A DNA stretch of 64,000 bases, from positions 4,532,501 through 4,596,500 of the forward strand of contig NZ_OY762934.1 of NCBI RefSeq assembly GCF_963667045.1, written 5' to 3'. Shown piece by piece: positions 16,739-23,882 of this stretch (the first letter of the stretch is position 1; each line of letters begins with the position of its first letter). The notes beneath the pieces were generated by a model. It did not search any database. It was given only the letters and a program-made list of their open reading frames with translations, and was not told where the DNA came from. Origin of the DNA: an uncultured Cohaesibacter sp. Its GTDB lineage: Bacteria > Pseudomonadota > Alphaproteobacteria > Rhizobiales > Cohaesibacteraceae. Made by a program: the position numbers and the translations under genes.

Positions 16739-17521
16739 CTAAAGCACCAGCTCTCCCTCGCGGCGAATGATTTCCTCGGCAATGCCGATATCCTCAAGGG
16801 CGTCGACAGAGGCGTGGGTCCGGTTCTGGTAGTCGACAATCACGATGCGCACCGTCATGCCATATTCAAGGGCGCGCAACTGCTCCAGCCCTTCGGTCAG
16901 TTCGAGCGGCGAGGGCTCAAGCGCGACATACTGCTCGAGTGCCCCGCGGCGATAGCCATAAAGGCCGATGTGCCGATAGGTCGAGGCAAAGCCCTTGGCG
17001 CGAACGAAGGGCAGGATATTCTTGGAAAAATAGAGTGCGTTGTATCTTTTGTCGAAGACAACAGTGGTGCCGCTGGCCGGGTTGACCTTCTTGCTCTCGG
17101 CAAGGCTTTTGATCGCTTCCTCGCTCATTCTGGTGGCGGGGGTGACAATGTCGAAGGCATCCTGCGATTTTTCGAACTCGTCGATCATGGCCTGAATGAC
17201 CCACGGCGGCGTCAGAACGGCGTCGCCCTGAAAGTTGATGATCGCCTCTTCGGCGATGTTGGCAGCCTTGATGGTGGCAAAGGATCGCTCGGTGCCGTTG
17301 CGGCAGCTTTGCGGGGTCAGAACGGCTTCGGCGCCAAAGCTTCTGGCGTGGTCGATGATTCGTTCGTCCTCGGTGCTGATAACGATTCGACTGCAGCCCT
17401 TGGTCGCCTTGGCGATTCGCCAGACGCGCTCGAGCATACTAGTTCCGAGAATGGGCAACATCGGCTTGCCGGGAAGTCGGCTTGATCCGTACCGGGCAGG
17501 AATGACAATCGCGACTGACAT
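16739..17521 (-). CDS. KdsB-like CMP-sugar (3-deoxy-manno-octulosonate) cytidylyltransferase
   Basis: A 260-residue protein of the KdsB family, which activates Kdo or a related ulosonate with CTP for lipopolysaccharide or capsule. The N-terminus VAIVIPARYGSSRLPGKP is the classic nucleotide-binding start. NGTERS, YRHIGLYGYRRGAL and PSPLELTEGLEQLRALEYG match KdsB. The catalytic QGDEP segment instead reads INFQGDAVLTPP (Ala101), and the end HASVDALED differs from GVDTPED. It is therefore probably a paralogue with a changed substrate. The start ATG at 17521 has AAGGAG upstream. The frame is open further upstream, but that part looks non-coding. Confidence 0.8.
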   Translation of the reverse strand: MSVAIVIPARYGSSRLPGKPMLPILGTSMLERVWRIAKATKGCSRIVISTEDERIIDHARSFGAEAVLTPQSCRNGTERSFATIKAANIAEEAIINFQGDAVLTPPWVIQAMIDEFEKSQDAFDIVTPATRMSEEAIKSLAESKKVNPASGTTVVFDKRYNALYFSKNILPFVRAKGFASTYRHIGLYGYRRGALEQYVALEPSPLELTEGLEQLRALEYGMTVRIVIVDYQNRTHASVDALEDIGIAEEIIRREGELVL

Positions 17522-17818
17522 GGCAAGAACTCCTTCAGATCTACTGTCTCTCACCCTTGTTAGCCCAGCATGGCAACAAGATGAAAGGAGGTCGGTGGCT
17601 GTTTGAGGGACTTTCTCTACAGCTAATGTGGATTTCGCGTTTTCAGCTGATGTGGAGCATCCCAGAACTTCGATTGCGTCTGCCTTACGATTCTTTCCTT
17701 TTTGTTTCAAATGTTTGCCGCTTTTTGGCCGCAGATGTGGCGGCTCGTCGGTTGATTTTGGATCATCCACACCTTTCGACTAAATACTTTGGTGGGTAAA
17801 AAAACTTAAAGGGCGCGA

Positions 17819-17847
17819 TTGCACCTTTCTGCCGCTCCGTCTATAAG
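17819..17847 (+). promoter_or_regulatory. Sigma-70-type promoter candidate
   Basis: TTGCAC (17819-17824), a 17-base spacer, then TATAAG (17842-17847). Predicted transcription starts near 17854, more than 300 bases before the CBS-domain gene. Confidence 0.55.
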
Positions 17848-18102
17848 GCGCCTGCCCTGGCTGCCCGACGTGGATCGGTCTGGGCTGATGAAATATGGGA
17901 TTGTCAGGGTTGCTGCGGTTCTTCGTCTACAACTTTAGTGTGATGAAAACTGCGCCTAAGAGACAGCTTGTGCAATTTACAGGCCTTGAATAGGGTCCGT
18001 TGCCGTGAGCTGTGAAGATCGGGTGGCTGCCGGTTTGCTCGAATAAGTTGAATCTGGCTGCTGGCGACACCATGCATGAACCTTGGATGTCGTGAAAATC
18101 GG

Positions 18103-18115
18103 GTATAGTCTATAC
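18103..18115. promoter_or_regulatory. Palindrome upstream of the CBS-domain gene
   Basis: GTATAG-T-CTATAC is a perfect inverted repeat ending 52 bases before the GTG start. It is either an operator or part of a promoter. Confidence 0.4.
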
Positions 18116-18167
18116 TCATCTAAATTTGCGGTCATTCGTACCGCCAAAGAGCATAGGGAGGTTTACC

Positions 18168-18635
18168 GTGCCCTGCATAGACGCAATGGTCGATAAAGTA
18201 GTTAGTTTGACCCCCGATCAAACTGTCGAGGAAGCTATGGCTGTTCTCGAAACACGGCAAATACGTACTGCCCCGGTTCTTGACGAAAACAACATTTTCT
18301 TGGGAATGTTTGGGTACGAGTCGCTTTTGAAACAAATGCTTCCCGTCTCTGTCAGGATGCCGTCCGGGCTTGAACGTCTTGGTTTTGTGCGTGGCGCCAA
18401 GCCTGATATCGCGCGTCGTCTGCGCGCGTTGAGGGAAAAGCCGGTGACCGAAGCAATGAACCGGGATCCCATGGTCCTCAGCCCCGACCTGTCGGTTTGG
18501 GAGGGCATTCGCAAGCTGGCCAAACACGGCAGTCCACTGTCCGTTGTGGAGAATGGTACGAACAGGTTCCTGGGGATCGTGACGGAGCAATCCGCCATAG
18601 CTGAACTGGAACGTGCCGAGTATTCATCCCGCTAA
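18168..18635 (+). CDS. Tandem CBS-domain protein
   Basis: A 155-residue protein made almost entirely of two CBS domains (a Bateman module): residues about 5-65 (VVSLTPDQTVEEAMAVLETRQIRTAPVLDENNIFLGMF, given here in part) and 95-150 (DPMVLSPDLSVWEGIRKLAKHG, then FLGIVTEQ). Such modules bind adenine nucleotides or other ligands and regulate partner proteins. The start is GTG at 18168, with a near-perfect AGGGAGG at 18155-18161 and 6-base spacing. Earlier TTG codons in frame lack a site. It lies 95 bases upstream of an ArsB/NhaD-type transporter with a hairpin between, so it may regulate that transporter. Confidence 0.88.
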   Translation: MPCIDAMVDKVVSLTPDQTVEEAMAVLETRQIRTAPVLDENNIFLGMFGYESLLKQMLPVSVRMPSGLERLGFVRGAKPDIARRLRALREKPVTEAMNRDPMVLSPDLSVWEGIRKLAKHGSPLSVVENGTNRFLGIVTEQSAIAELERAEYSSR

Positions 18636-18662
18636 AGTAGGCTCAGCGAAGTAGATAACCTT

Positions 18663-18704
18663 CTATTGGATGTGGACTGCGCAAGATTGCCCACATCCAT
18701 ATAG
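18663..18704 (+). repeat. Hairpin between CBS gene and transporter gene
   Basis: TGGATGTGG (18667-18675) pairs with CCACATCCA (18691-18699), and CTAT/ATAG flanks extend the stem with one bulge. No T-run follows, so it may tune expression or mRNA stability between the two genes rather than terminate. Confidence 0.55.
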
Positions 18705-18730
18705 ATAATGAGAAGAGCCTTAGTTTATCA

Positions 18731-20074
18731 ATGGAACACGCCAGTGGAATAGCCACAAGCGCGGTCTTCGGATGGTCGCCTCTTGTTGTGGCAACGGTAA
18801 TTCTGATTGCTGCTTACTTCTTCATTATTTCTGAAAAGATCAACCGCGCCATCGTCTCCCTGCTGGGGGCGGGCCTTCTGGTCTTGCTCGGTGTTTTGAA
18901 CTTCGAACTCGTTGTTGAAGGTATCGACTTCAATACGATCTTCCTTCTTGTCGGCATGATGGTGATCGTTGCGATCACCAAGGATTCCGGTGTCTTTCAG
19001 TTCGTTGCAATTTACACTGCCAAGGCGGTGAAGGCCAATCCGCGGATGCTGCTCGCAGCTCTGGCGACCGTCACGGCCGTGTTCTCTGCATTGCTCGATA
19101 ACGTGACGACCGTGTTGCTGGTTGTGCCTGTCACTCTTCTCTTGACTGACCAGCTCAATCTGAAAGCCTATCCCTTCCTGTTCTCGCAGATCTTTGCGTC
19201 CAACATCGGCGGCACTTCGACACTGATCGGTGACCCGCCGAACATCCTGATCGGTTCGGCTGTTGGTCTGGGCTTCATGGACTTCGTTGAATGGGTCGGC
19301 CCGATCTCCCTGATCATCCTGATTATCTGCCTTCTGTTCTTCGATTTCATTTGGGGCCGCAAGATGACTGCGGCGCAGGAAGACAAGGATGCGATGATGA
19401 AATACAATGCCTTCGAAGCCATCGAAGACAAGGTACTTCTCGCCAAATCCATGTTGACGCTCGCTCTGGTGCTTGCCGGCTTTATCTGGGGCCATGGTCA
19501 GGGCTGGGAGCCGGGCACGATCGCTCTGACCGGCGCGGCCTTCCTGTTGCTGCTGCGCAGCTTTGGCGGCAAGCCGGAAGAGCAATCACACAATGTGCAC
19601 CATGCCTTCCAGCAGGTTGAATGGGAAACCATCTTCTTCTTCCTCGGCCTGTTCGTTCTGGTGTTTGGTGTGGAGCACACCGGCCTTCTGAAGATCATGG
19701 CTGAAAAGCTGCTTGGTCTGACTGGCACCAACGTCGAACTGGCTGGCATGATCATTCTTGGCGCCTCTGCCGTGTTGTCGGCCATCGTTGACAACATTCC
19801 GTTTGTTGCCACGATGATCCCGCTGATCAAGGCAATGCAGGCCGATCTGGGCGGGGCTCAGGCCATCGAACCCCTGTGGTGGTGTCTGTCGCTGGGCGCA
19901 TGTCTTGGCGGTAACGGCACGCTGATCGGCGCCAGCGCCAACGTGATGGTGGCAAGCTTTGCTGAGCGCGCCGGGCAGCGCATCTCCTTCATGGACTTCA
20001 TGAAGCTGGCGTTCCCGCTGATGCTCTTCACGACCCTGCTGTCGGCCATCTTTGCCTATTTCGTCTACTTCTGA
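18731..20074 (+). CDS. ArsB/NhaD-family ion transporter (SLC13-like permease)
   Basis: A 447-residue membrane protein with about eleven helices in two homologous halves. Landmarks are GIDFNTIFLLVGMMVIV, the first-half loop FSALLDNVTTVLLVVPVT, SNIGGTSTLIGDPPNILIG, and the second-half counterpart LSAIVDNIPFVATMIPLI with LGACLGGNGTLIGASANVM. These match the ArsB/NhaD group (anion or Na+/H+ antiport). The sequence resembles uncharacterised SLC13-like permeases more than arsenite pumps, so the ion is unknown. The start ATG at 18731 has a weak AGAAGAG upstream. A strong terminator follows. Confidence 0.88.
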   Translation: MEHASGIATSAVFGWSPLVVATVILIAAYFFIISEKINRAIVSLLGAGLLVLLGVLNFELVVEGIDFNTIFLLVGMMVIVAITKDSGVFQFVAIYTAKAVKANPRMLLAALATVTAVFSALLDNVTTVLLVVPVTLLLTDQLNLKAYPFLFSQIFASNIGGTSTLIGDPPNILIGSAVGLGFMDFVEWVGPISLIILIICLLFFDFIWGRKMTAAQEDKDAMMKYNAFEAIEDKVLLAKSMLTLALVLAGFIWGHGQGWEPGTIALTGAAFLLLLRSFGGKPEEQSHNVHHAFQQVEWETIFFFLGLFVLVFGVEHTGLLKIMAEKLLGLTGTNVELAGMIILGASAVLSAIVDNIPFVATMIPLIKAMQADLGGAQAIEPLWWCLSLGACLGGNGTLIGASANVMVASFAERAGQRISFMDFMKLAFPLMLFTTLLSAIFAYFVYF

Positions 20075-20115
20075 GGATTGCCTCTCAAGGCGAGCTAGGC
20101 TCAAAAATGCATTGA

Positions 20116-20148
20116 CCCTGTTGTCGCTATCGGCAACAGGGTTTTTTA
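20116..20148 (+). terminator. Terminator of the CBS/ArsB-NhaD operon
   Basis: CCCTGTTG (20116-20123) pairs with CAACAGGG (20134-20141), and an inner TCG/CGG extends the stem to about 11 bp, followed by TTTTTTATT. Confidence 0.9.
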
Positions 20149-20275
20149 TTGTCTGGAAAATATGGGTGAGATGCCGTCTTGGGATGTCATGTTGGGATGC
20201 CGTATCAATGACAGGCAATACTCAGGCTTGTTCTGTGGCGTGGCGGGCCGCTTGTCATCTCCGGGCGTTATGCGC

Positions 20276-20488
20276 TCAGGAGGCGTCTGCTGCGGTCTGG
20301 CTGTCTTCCGTCGCGGCGAACAGGCTGGCATGGGACAACCGCCTTGTCTCTTCCGAGAAGCTGTAGTTTCTCTTCTGGGCTTCATTGATCAGCAAATGCA
20401 TGCAGGCATCGAGATCGCCGCAAAAAAAGGCCTCTATCAGGCGCTTGCCTTCGTGTGCGTCGGCGGTGAGCAATGGTAGGTCAGACAA
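20276..20488 (-). CDS. Small hypothetical protein, TTG start
   Basis: A 70-residue open frame, not recognised. The proposed start is TTG at 20488 because an excellent AGGGGAGA site (20496-20503 on the plus strand) lies 7 bases upstream. Longer readings lack such a site. The predicted product has an amphipathic helical centre (HEGKRLIEAFFCGDLDACM) and a Ser/Thr-rich tail, and contains no known motif. It stands alone downstream of the terminator at 20116. Confidence 0.45.
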   Translation of the reverse strand: MSDLPLLTADAHEGKRLIEAFFCGDLDACMHLLINEAQKRNYSFSEETRRLSHASLFAATEDSQTAADAS

Positions 20489-20667
20489 AGAACAGTCTCC
20501 CCTGAGGCGGGAACGGATTGGATGCCGGAAGCCATGCTTCCGGATGGCAAGGATCCTAAAGCAAGACACTGAATTGTCCAGTGGTGATTTGTGAAAATGC
20601 TCGCAAAGGTTTTGTCAGATTGTATTGATGCCAGCGCGCTGTGGCTAGGATGTGAGCGCTGGAGGCT

Positions 20668-20982
20668 TCAGCACATGATCTGCCATTTGACCGTGCCAGC
20701 AGAATGGGGATTGGACTGGTTGATCCGTCCGACTAACCGGTCTTCCTTGTCAAGGCTTACCAGAACCTGTCCTGATGCGCGTCCAGAGACCACAAGAATG
20801 TCTTCCTTGCGGGCCTTGCTCTCTCGAGTCAGGACAATGGCCGGGGCGTGCCCCTGATGTTCCTGATCGCCAAATTGCTTCATTTCGACATAGACCACGA
20901 TGGTCTTGTCGACCCATTTGAGATCGAGTAGCACCACTTCCTTGTGATGCCAGTTGAGGTCTCCGGTGCGTTCCAAAGGCAT
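20668..20982 (-). CDS. Hypothetical protein of about 104 residues
   Basis: An open frame with balanced, protein-like composition and alternating beta-strand pattern (EVVLLDLKWVDKTIVVYVEM, then PAIVLTRESKARKEDILVVSG). The start ATG at 20982 has GGGGAAAG nine bases upstream. There is no signal peptide, membrane helix or recognised motif. The single conserved-looking features are the RESKARKED basic/acidic patch and a C-terminal NPHSAGTVKWQ. The function is unknown. Confidence 0.5.
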   Translation of the reverse strand: MPLERTGDLNWHHKEVVLLDLKWVDKTIVVYVEMKQFGDQEHQGHAPAIVLTRESKARKEDILVVSGRASGQVLVSLDKEDRLVGRINQSNPHSAGTVKWQIMC

Positions 20983-21281
20983 TGTTTCTTTCCCCGCTAT
21001 TGTCTTGTCTTGTGATACCTGTCTTCTGTCTGACGGCCTCAGCGGGGATTATGTCGGAAGCCGACCTTGTTGTAAATAATGTCGGCTTCTCTTGGCTGTT
21101 GGCGATTCTCCGAGTAGGAGGAGGGGGCCTTGTTTGGTTTGCCGGGTTCCCCATGCCCTCTCTTCATGCACAGTCGGGTTCAGTTGGGGCTTTTCCGTAT
21201 GGCAAGGTCATGAAATCAATCAACAAGTTCTGGAAATGACAAGGATTTGCAGGATTCCTTTCGCAGGACGCGTTTTCCCGG

Positions 21282-21310
21282 TTGACAATGGCAGGTAGGA
21301 ATCGTAGTTT
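21282..21310 (+). promoter_or_regulatory. rpmJ promoter candidate
   Basis: TTGACA (21282-21287, perfect -35), a 17-base spacer, and TAGTTT (21305-21310) as -10. The predicted start is near 21317, about 58 bases before rpmJ. Confidence 0.6.
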
Positions 21311-21322
21311 CCGGTCGAATTT

Positions 21323-21344
21323 GCGCGCCTCGGCGCGCTTTTTG
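21323..21344 (+). promoter_or_regulatory. Terminator-like hairpin in the rpmJ leader
   Basis: GCGCGC-CTCG-GCGCGC is followed at once by TTTTTG, ending 31 bases before the rpmJ ATG. It looks like an intrinsic terminator yet sits between the rpmJ promoter and its gene, with no plus-strand gene just upstream. That placement suggests an attenuator or a 5' protective hairpin. Confidence 0.6.
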
Positions 21345-21374
21345 TTTCGCAGATTTTGGCCGAGGCTTTGGACA

Positions 21375-21500
21375 ATGAAAATCAAAAATTCTCTGAAAGC
21401 ACTTGCCCAGCGTCACCGTGATAACCGCATGGTTCGCCGCAAGGGTCGTGTATACATCATCAACAAAAAGAATCCACGTTTCAAGGCTCGTCAGGGCTAA
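21375..21500 (+). CDS. rpmJ: 50S ribosomal protein L36, type B (rpmJ)
   Basis: A 41-residue ribosomal protein. The sequence [18 protein letters not shown], then [22 protein letters not shown] is the alphaproteobacterial form of L36, which lacks the zinc-binding cysteines and has an insertion relative to the 37-residue zinc form. It binds 23S rRNA near the peptidyl-transferase base. It is monocistronic, with its own promoter and leader hairpin and a terminator 37 bases downstream. It is not linked to the other ribosomal protein genes here, which is normal for this type. Confidence 0.96.
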   Translation: MKIKNSLKALAQRHRDNRMVRRKGRVYIINKKNPRFKARQG

Positions 21501-21859
21501 TTGAACGTCGGGCCATTTTTGGTTGACGAAACAACAAACGCGCTTGAGAGTTTCTCTCTGGCGCGTTTTTTGTTGCTGGTAGTATAGGTCTGTCTGACTT
21601 GTCCGGAACGGCGCCTTCTTCTGCCGAAAGATAGTTTTTCTTTCCGATTTTTGATATATAAGTTTGTTTTGTTAGATAAGTTTCATTCTTTATTATTTTA
21701 TTTGTTTGTATATAAATATAATTGCATTCATCTTGTTGTTTTTTACTATTGTGTCCAATAATTAGTAATGAAACTCTAATTATTTTATGTGAAATTCATT
21801 GTGAAGATCCCGTAAGACGCGTGATCAGAGTACTATTCTCCATACACGGTGAGTGATCC
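21501..21859. other. AT-rich intergenic region between rpmJ and the chemoreceptor
   Basis: The rpmJ terminator is at 21537-21571. The following stretch of about 200 bases is markedly AT-rich (21640-21800) compared with its surroundings and should contain the chemoreceptor promoter. No gene or clear operator was found. Confidence 0.5.
21537..21571 (+). terminator. rpmJ terminator
   Basis: AACGCGC (21537-21543) pairs with GCGCGTT (21561-21567), with an inner GAGAG/TCTCT stem, followed by TTTT. Confidence 0.85.
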
Positions 21860-23800
21860 ATGAAATTGAAATTTCGTATTTGGGGGATCTTGTTTCTGGG
21901 CCTTGTTGGCCTTGTGGTCCTGTCTGGTGCATTCTATTGGGGAGAGGCAAGGAAAAGCCAGGTCATGCAGGCGACTGCACTTGGTGAGGAGAATGTGGCA
22001 GCTTTCAGTCTGGCGGAGGTGGGCGTTGGCAAGATTGCCTCGCTGGTTGAGCTGTTCATGCAAAAGGGCGATCCAGCCATTGTCGGGCAAATGGAGGATG
22101 TCGCTTCCCAAAGCAAGGAAGAATTTGGTTCGCTTGGTGATCAGTCCAACAGGCTTTTCCGCTATATTGATGATGCTGTTGCTGGCGCCAAGCTTATTGT
22201 CGCCTCCCGCACAGTGGCGGGCCTCAATGAGAATGAGGGGCTCAAGGGTGCGCTCAGATTGTCGGTAAAGACCGTTGAGGCCAAGCTGGGAGAGGTGGCT
22301 GCGGCTGATCCTTCTGTCTCGGTTGACGCCATCATGGTCAAGATGCTGATGCTGCGGCGGCACGAGAAGGATTACATGCTGCGGCAGGAAGCCAAATATG
22401 TTGAAAGCTTCAACAAGCGGGCCGGTGAATTCCAGACAGTTCTGGCGGCCTCGCTGGTGCCTCAGCGGGTGAAAGGCGAAATCCTGCCGCTGATGGAGAA
22501 TTATCACGAGACGTTTCTCAAGTGGGTCGAAGCCAACCAGGATGTGTTGTCCAAGGCAGAGGCCTATCGCAACCGAACCGTGGACATCGCAAACGAGCTG
22601 GCGCAACTGAAGGATGCTGCCGATGCGCAACTGGAGGAGGCGCTCAGGGAGCGTGAGTCCATCGAGGCGCAGGTGGATGCGATTGCACTGGGTATTCTGA
22701 TCGCTACAACGCTTCTGATGTTGGGTGGCGGCATGCTGGTCATCCGTTCCATTACTCGTCCCATACATGACGTCACTGATGCGATGAGTGAAATCGCCAA
22801 GGGCAATCTTGATACGACGATCCCGGTCAGCAAGCAGGATGACGAGATTGGTGCCCTGTGCGCCATTGCGGCCATTCTGCATCGCAATGTGAAGGCGCAG
22901 AAGGACCTGGAAGCGGAGGAGGTGGCCAAGCAGCAGCGAGCCGAGAAAGAGAAGCAGGACATGATGATACGGTTGGCTGATGAGTTCGATAGTCAGGTCA
23001 GTGGTATCGTCAATGCGGTTTCCCAGTCTTCCCGCCAGCTCAATGCCACGGCGCAGGCCATGGCAGCGGTGGCCGAGCAGACGGCAACGCAGGCGGCTTC
23101 CGCCTCGGCGGCGTCGACGCAGACCATGGGCAGCGTCCAGACCATCGCCTCTGCGACTGAAGAGATGACCTGTTCGATTGCCGAGATCAGCGAGCAGATC
23201 GGCTTTGCGTCCAGCTCGGCTCAGGAAGCCGTGGGCAAGGTCGGCAGCGCCAACAAGCAGATGCAGAGCCTTGCGGTGACGGCCAGCAAGATCGGCGAAG
23301 TGGTCGAAATGATTTCCTCTATTGCCGAACAGACCAACCTTCTTGCGCTCAATGCCACCATTGAATCGGCACGTGCCGGCGAGGCAGGCAAGGGCTTTGC
23401 CGTGGTGGCCGGAGAGGTGAAGGCGCTCGCCGGGCAGACCTCGAAGGCCACGGAACAGATCTCGCGGCAGATCGCCGAGATTCAGGCGGCAACCAGCGAA
23501 GCCTCTCTTTCGATCGAGGATGTCAGTCAGGTCATTCAGAAGGTGGAGTCGATTTCGTCCGCGATTTCCGATGCCATTCATGAGCAGAATGCGACGGCAC
23601 AGGAGATTTCGGGCAACATTCATCAGGCCGCTCAGGGAACCGGACTTGTAAACGAGAATGTCGCTCAGGTTTCCGATGCTTCCAGAAATGCCGGACTGGC
23701 ATCGGAGGATGTTGTCAGTGCGGTGAAGACATTGAGTGACCAGTCCGACCTGCTCAAGGACAAGGTAACCAGCTTCATTGCGCGTGTTCGTGCGATGTAG
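21860..23800 (+). CDS. Methyl-accepting chemotaxis protein
   Basis: A 646-residue chemoreceptor. An N-terminal membrane helix (residues 8-27) is followed by a periplasmic helical sensor of about 250 residues and a second helix ([20 protein letters not shown]). A HAMP domain follows ([25 protein letters not shown] in part). The cytoplasmic coiled coil has the hairpin tip [37 protein letters not shown] (given in part). The ligand is unknown, and no C-terminal CheR-binding pentapeptide is present. The start ATG at 21860 has GGTGAG upstream. No che genes are nearby, so it signals to an array encoded elsewhere. Confidence 0.93.
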   Translation: MKLKFRIWGILFLGLVGLVVLSGAFYWGEARKSQVMQATALGEENVAAFSLAEVGVGKIASLVELFMQKGDPAIVGQMEDVASQSKEEFGSLGDQSNRLFRYIDDAVAGAKLIVASRTVAGLNENEGLKGALRLSVKTVEAKLGEVAAADPSVSVDAIMVKMLMLRRHEKDYMLRQEAKYVESFNKRAGEFQTVLAASLVPQRVKGEILPLMENYHETFLKWVEANQDVLSKAEAYRNRTVDIANELAQLKDAADAQLEEALRERESIEAQVDAIALGILIATTLLMLGGGMLVIRSITRPIHDVTDAMSEIAKGNLDTTIPVSKQDDEIGALCAIAAILHRNVKAQKDLEAEEVAKQQRAEKEKQDMMIRLADEFDSQVSGIVNAVSQSSRQLNATAQAMAAVAEQTATQAASASAASTQTMGSVQTIASATEEMTCSIAEISEQIGFASSSAQEAVGKVGSANKQMQSLAVTASKIGEVVEMISSIAEQTNLLALNATIESARAGEAGKGFAVVAGEVKALAGQTSKATEQISRQIAEIQAATSEASLSIEDVSQVIQKVESISSAISDAIHEQNATAQEISGNIHQAAQGTGLVNENVAQVSDASRNAGLASEDVVSAVKTLSDQSDLLKDKVTSFIARVRAM

Positions 23801-23825
23801 GTTGCCAAGCTGCAGAACGAGCAAT

Positions 23826-23856
23826 AAAAAAGGCCGGTTTCGTACCGGCCTTTTTC
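23826..23856. terminator. Bidirectional terminator between the chemoreceptor and pyk
   Basis: AAAAAAGGCCGG / CCGGCCTTTTT around TTTCGTA. The A- and T-runs on both sides suit termination of the chemoreceptor (plus) and pyk (minus). Confidence 0.9.
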
Positions 23857-23882
23857 TTGTCTTCCTGATGCGACGACGGGGC

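Larger units (their letters stand above)
17522..18167. other. 646-bp gap with a strong promoter-like site and no supported protein gene
   Basis: Several short open frames occur, but none has a ribosome site or protein-like composition. A direct repeat CAGCTRATGTGGA occurs twice, at 17620-17632 and 17644-17656 (24-bp period). A good sigma-70-like promoter starts at 17819 and a 13-bp palindrome lies at 18103. The 300 bases between that promoter and the CBS gene could be a long leader or a small RNA. Confidence 0.5.
20983..21374. other. Upstream region of rpmJ
   Basis: No convincing gene is present. The left part should hold the minus-strand promoter for the 20668-20982 gene. The right part holds the rpmJ promoter (21282-21310) and its hairpin leader (21323-21344). 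Confidence 0.5.

Noticed and set aside
17557-17799. An 80-codon plus-strand frame upstream of the CBS gene
   Set aside because: There is no usable ribosome site for its start, its composition is odd, and it overlaps the KdsB-like promoter region.
18731-20074. An arsenic-resistance operon
   Set aside because: No arsR, arsC or arsenate genes are near the ArsB/NhaD-type transporter. The ArsR-like gene at 27496 belongs to methionine metabolism.
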